Positions 63,904 through 64,000 of a stretch of DNA of 64,000 nucleotides are shown piece by piece. The notes beneath the pieces were generated by a model that was given only the letters and a program-made list of their open reading frames with translations, ran no database searches and had not been told where the DNA came from. The stretch lies in the NCBI GenBank assembly GCA_963849095.1, contig CAWKGA010000007.1, forward strand, positions 248,001-312,000. The letters are read 5' to 3'. Made by a program: the position numbers and the translations under genes. The DNA comes from JASHUC01 sp963849095 (lineage in GTDB: Bacteria; Pseudomonadota; Gammaproteobacteria; Steroidobacterales; Steroidobacteraceae). How positions within the stretch are numbered: the stretch's first letter is position 1; each line of letters starts with the position of its first letter.

Positions 63904-64000
63904 CGGTGCATTTCCTCGTGGGAAATCATTGGGGGGCAACGGCCAGGTGGCAGATGTCGCCTGCGAACAAACTCAAGGAACTCGGGATGCTGGAGGGTCG

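Overview
Kind of organism: a high-GC Gram-negative proteobacterium, most likely a gammaproteobacterium. The block prfA / TPR lipoprotein-lolB-ispE-tRNA-Gln-prs-rplY-pth-ychF is the order known from Pseudomonas and relatives, and there are an outer-membrane porin, a two-partner secretion pair, a LolB lipoprotein and a periplasmic PQQ dehydrogenase. I cannot name the genus from the window alone; a soil-type lineage such as Steroidobacterales, Nevskiales or Xanthomonadales would fit. Layout: (1) 1-2344, minus strand: the N-terminal part of a cytosolic histidine kinase made of tandem HAMP units, cut by the window edge. (2) 2717-10826: conserved housekeeping block (translation release, outer-membrane lipoprotein insertion, isoprenoid, PRPP, ribosome, peptidyl-tRNA recycling). 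hemA, which usually sits between prfA and the TPR lipoprotein, is missing. (3) 10939-15011: two tandem paralogues with TIR, FlgO/TolB-like and TPR parts, sharing a block of about 350 bp that is almost identical. (4) 15101-26380: a decaying integrative element in the 3' end of a tRNA-Met(CAT) gene. It holds a tyrosine integrase with an in-frame UGA, a truncated conserved gene, a CcbP-like gene, a TOTE-type primase-helicase with an in-frame UAG whose last codons were cut off by an IS21-family element (ends and 5-bp target duplication located), a HigBA toxin-antitoxin pair, a phosphoesterase remnant and a frameshifted DUF4143 ATPase. (5) 26599-29865: a decayed carboxylesterase cluster around one intact alpha/beta hydrolase. 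(6) 30189-39596: the most striking part, a tandemly duplicated two-gene cassette (SIR2-like/TIR protein followed by nSTAND-NTPase/membrane helix/TPR protein), with ATGA overlaps and a 3-bp gap between cassettes. (7) 39676-44217: a small membrane protein, a DUF3311 plus sodium:solute symporter pair, and a PQQ-dependent quinohemoprotein alcohol dehydrogenase. (8) 44871-56374: a two-partner secretion system with a 3258-residue adhesin-like exoprotein built of about 30 MBG/YDG-type repeats and its transporter. (9) 56644-64000: exported and envelope proteins (broken small exported protein, TPR-hydrolase, SGNH hydrolase with Cys-rich tail, PAP2 phosphatase, DUF899 protein, porin, SnoaL-like protein). 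How the parts relate: region 10.9-39.6 kb looks like an accessory/defence-type region next to a tRNA integration hot spot. TIR domains of one recognisable subtype occur four times in two unrelated architectures. The SIR2-TIR/STAND pair has the logic of a receptor-effector immune module (STAND switch with variable TPR sensor, TIR effector), but that function is inferred from domains only.
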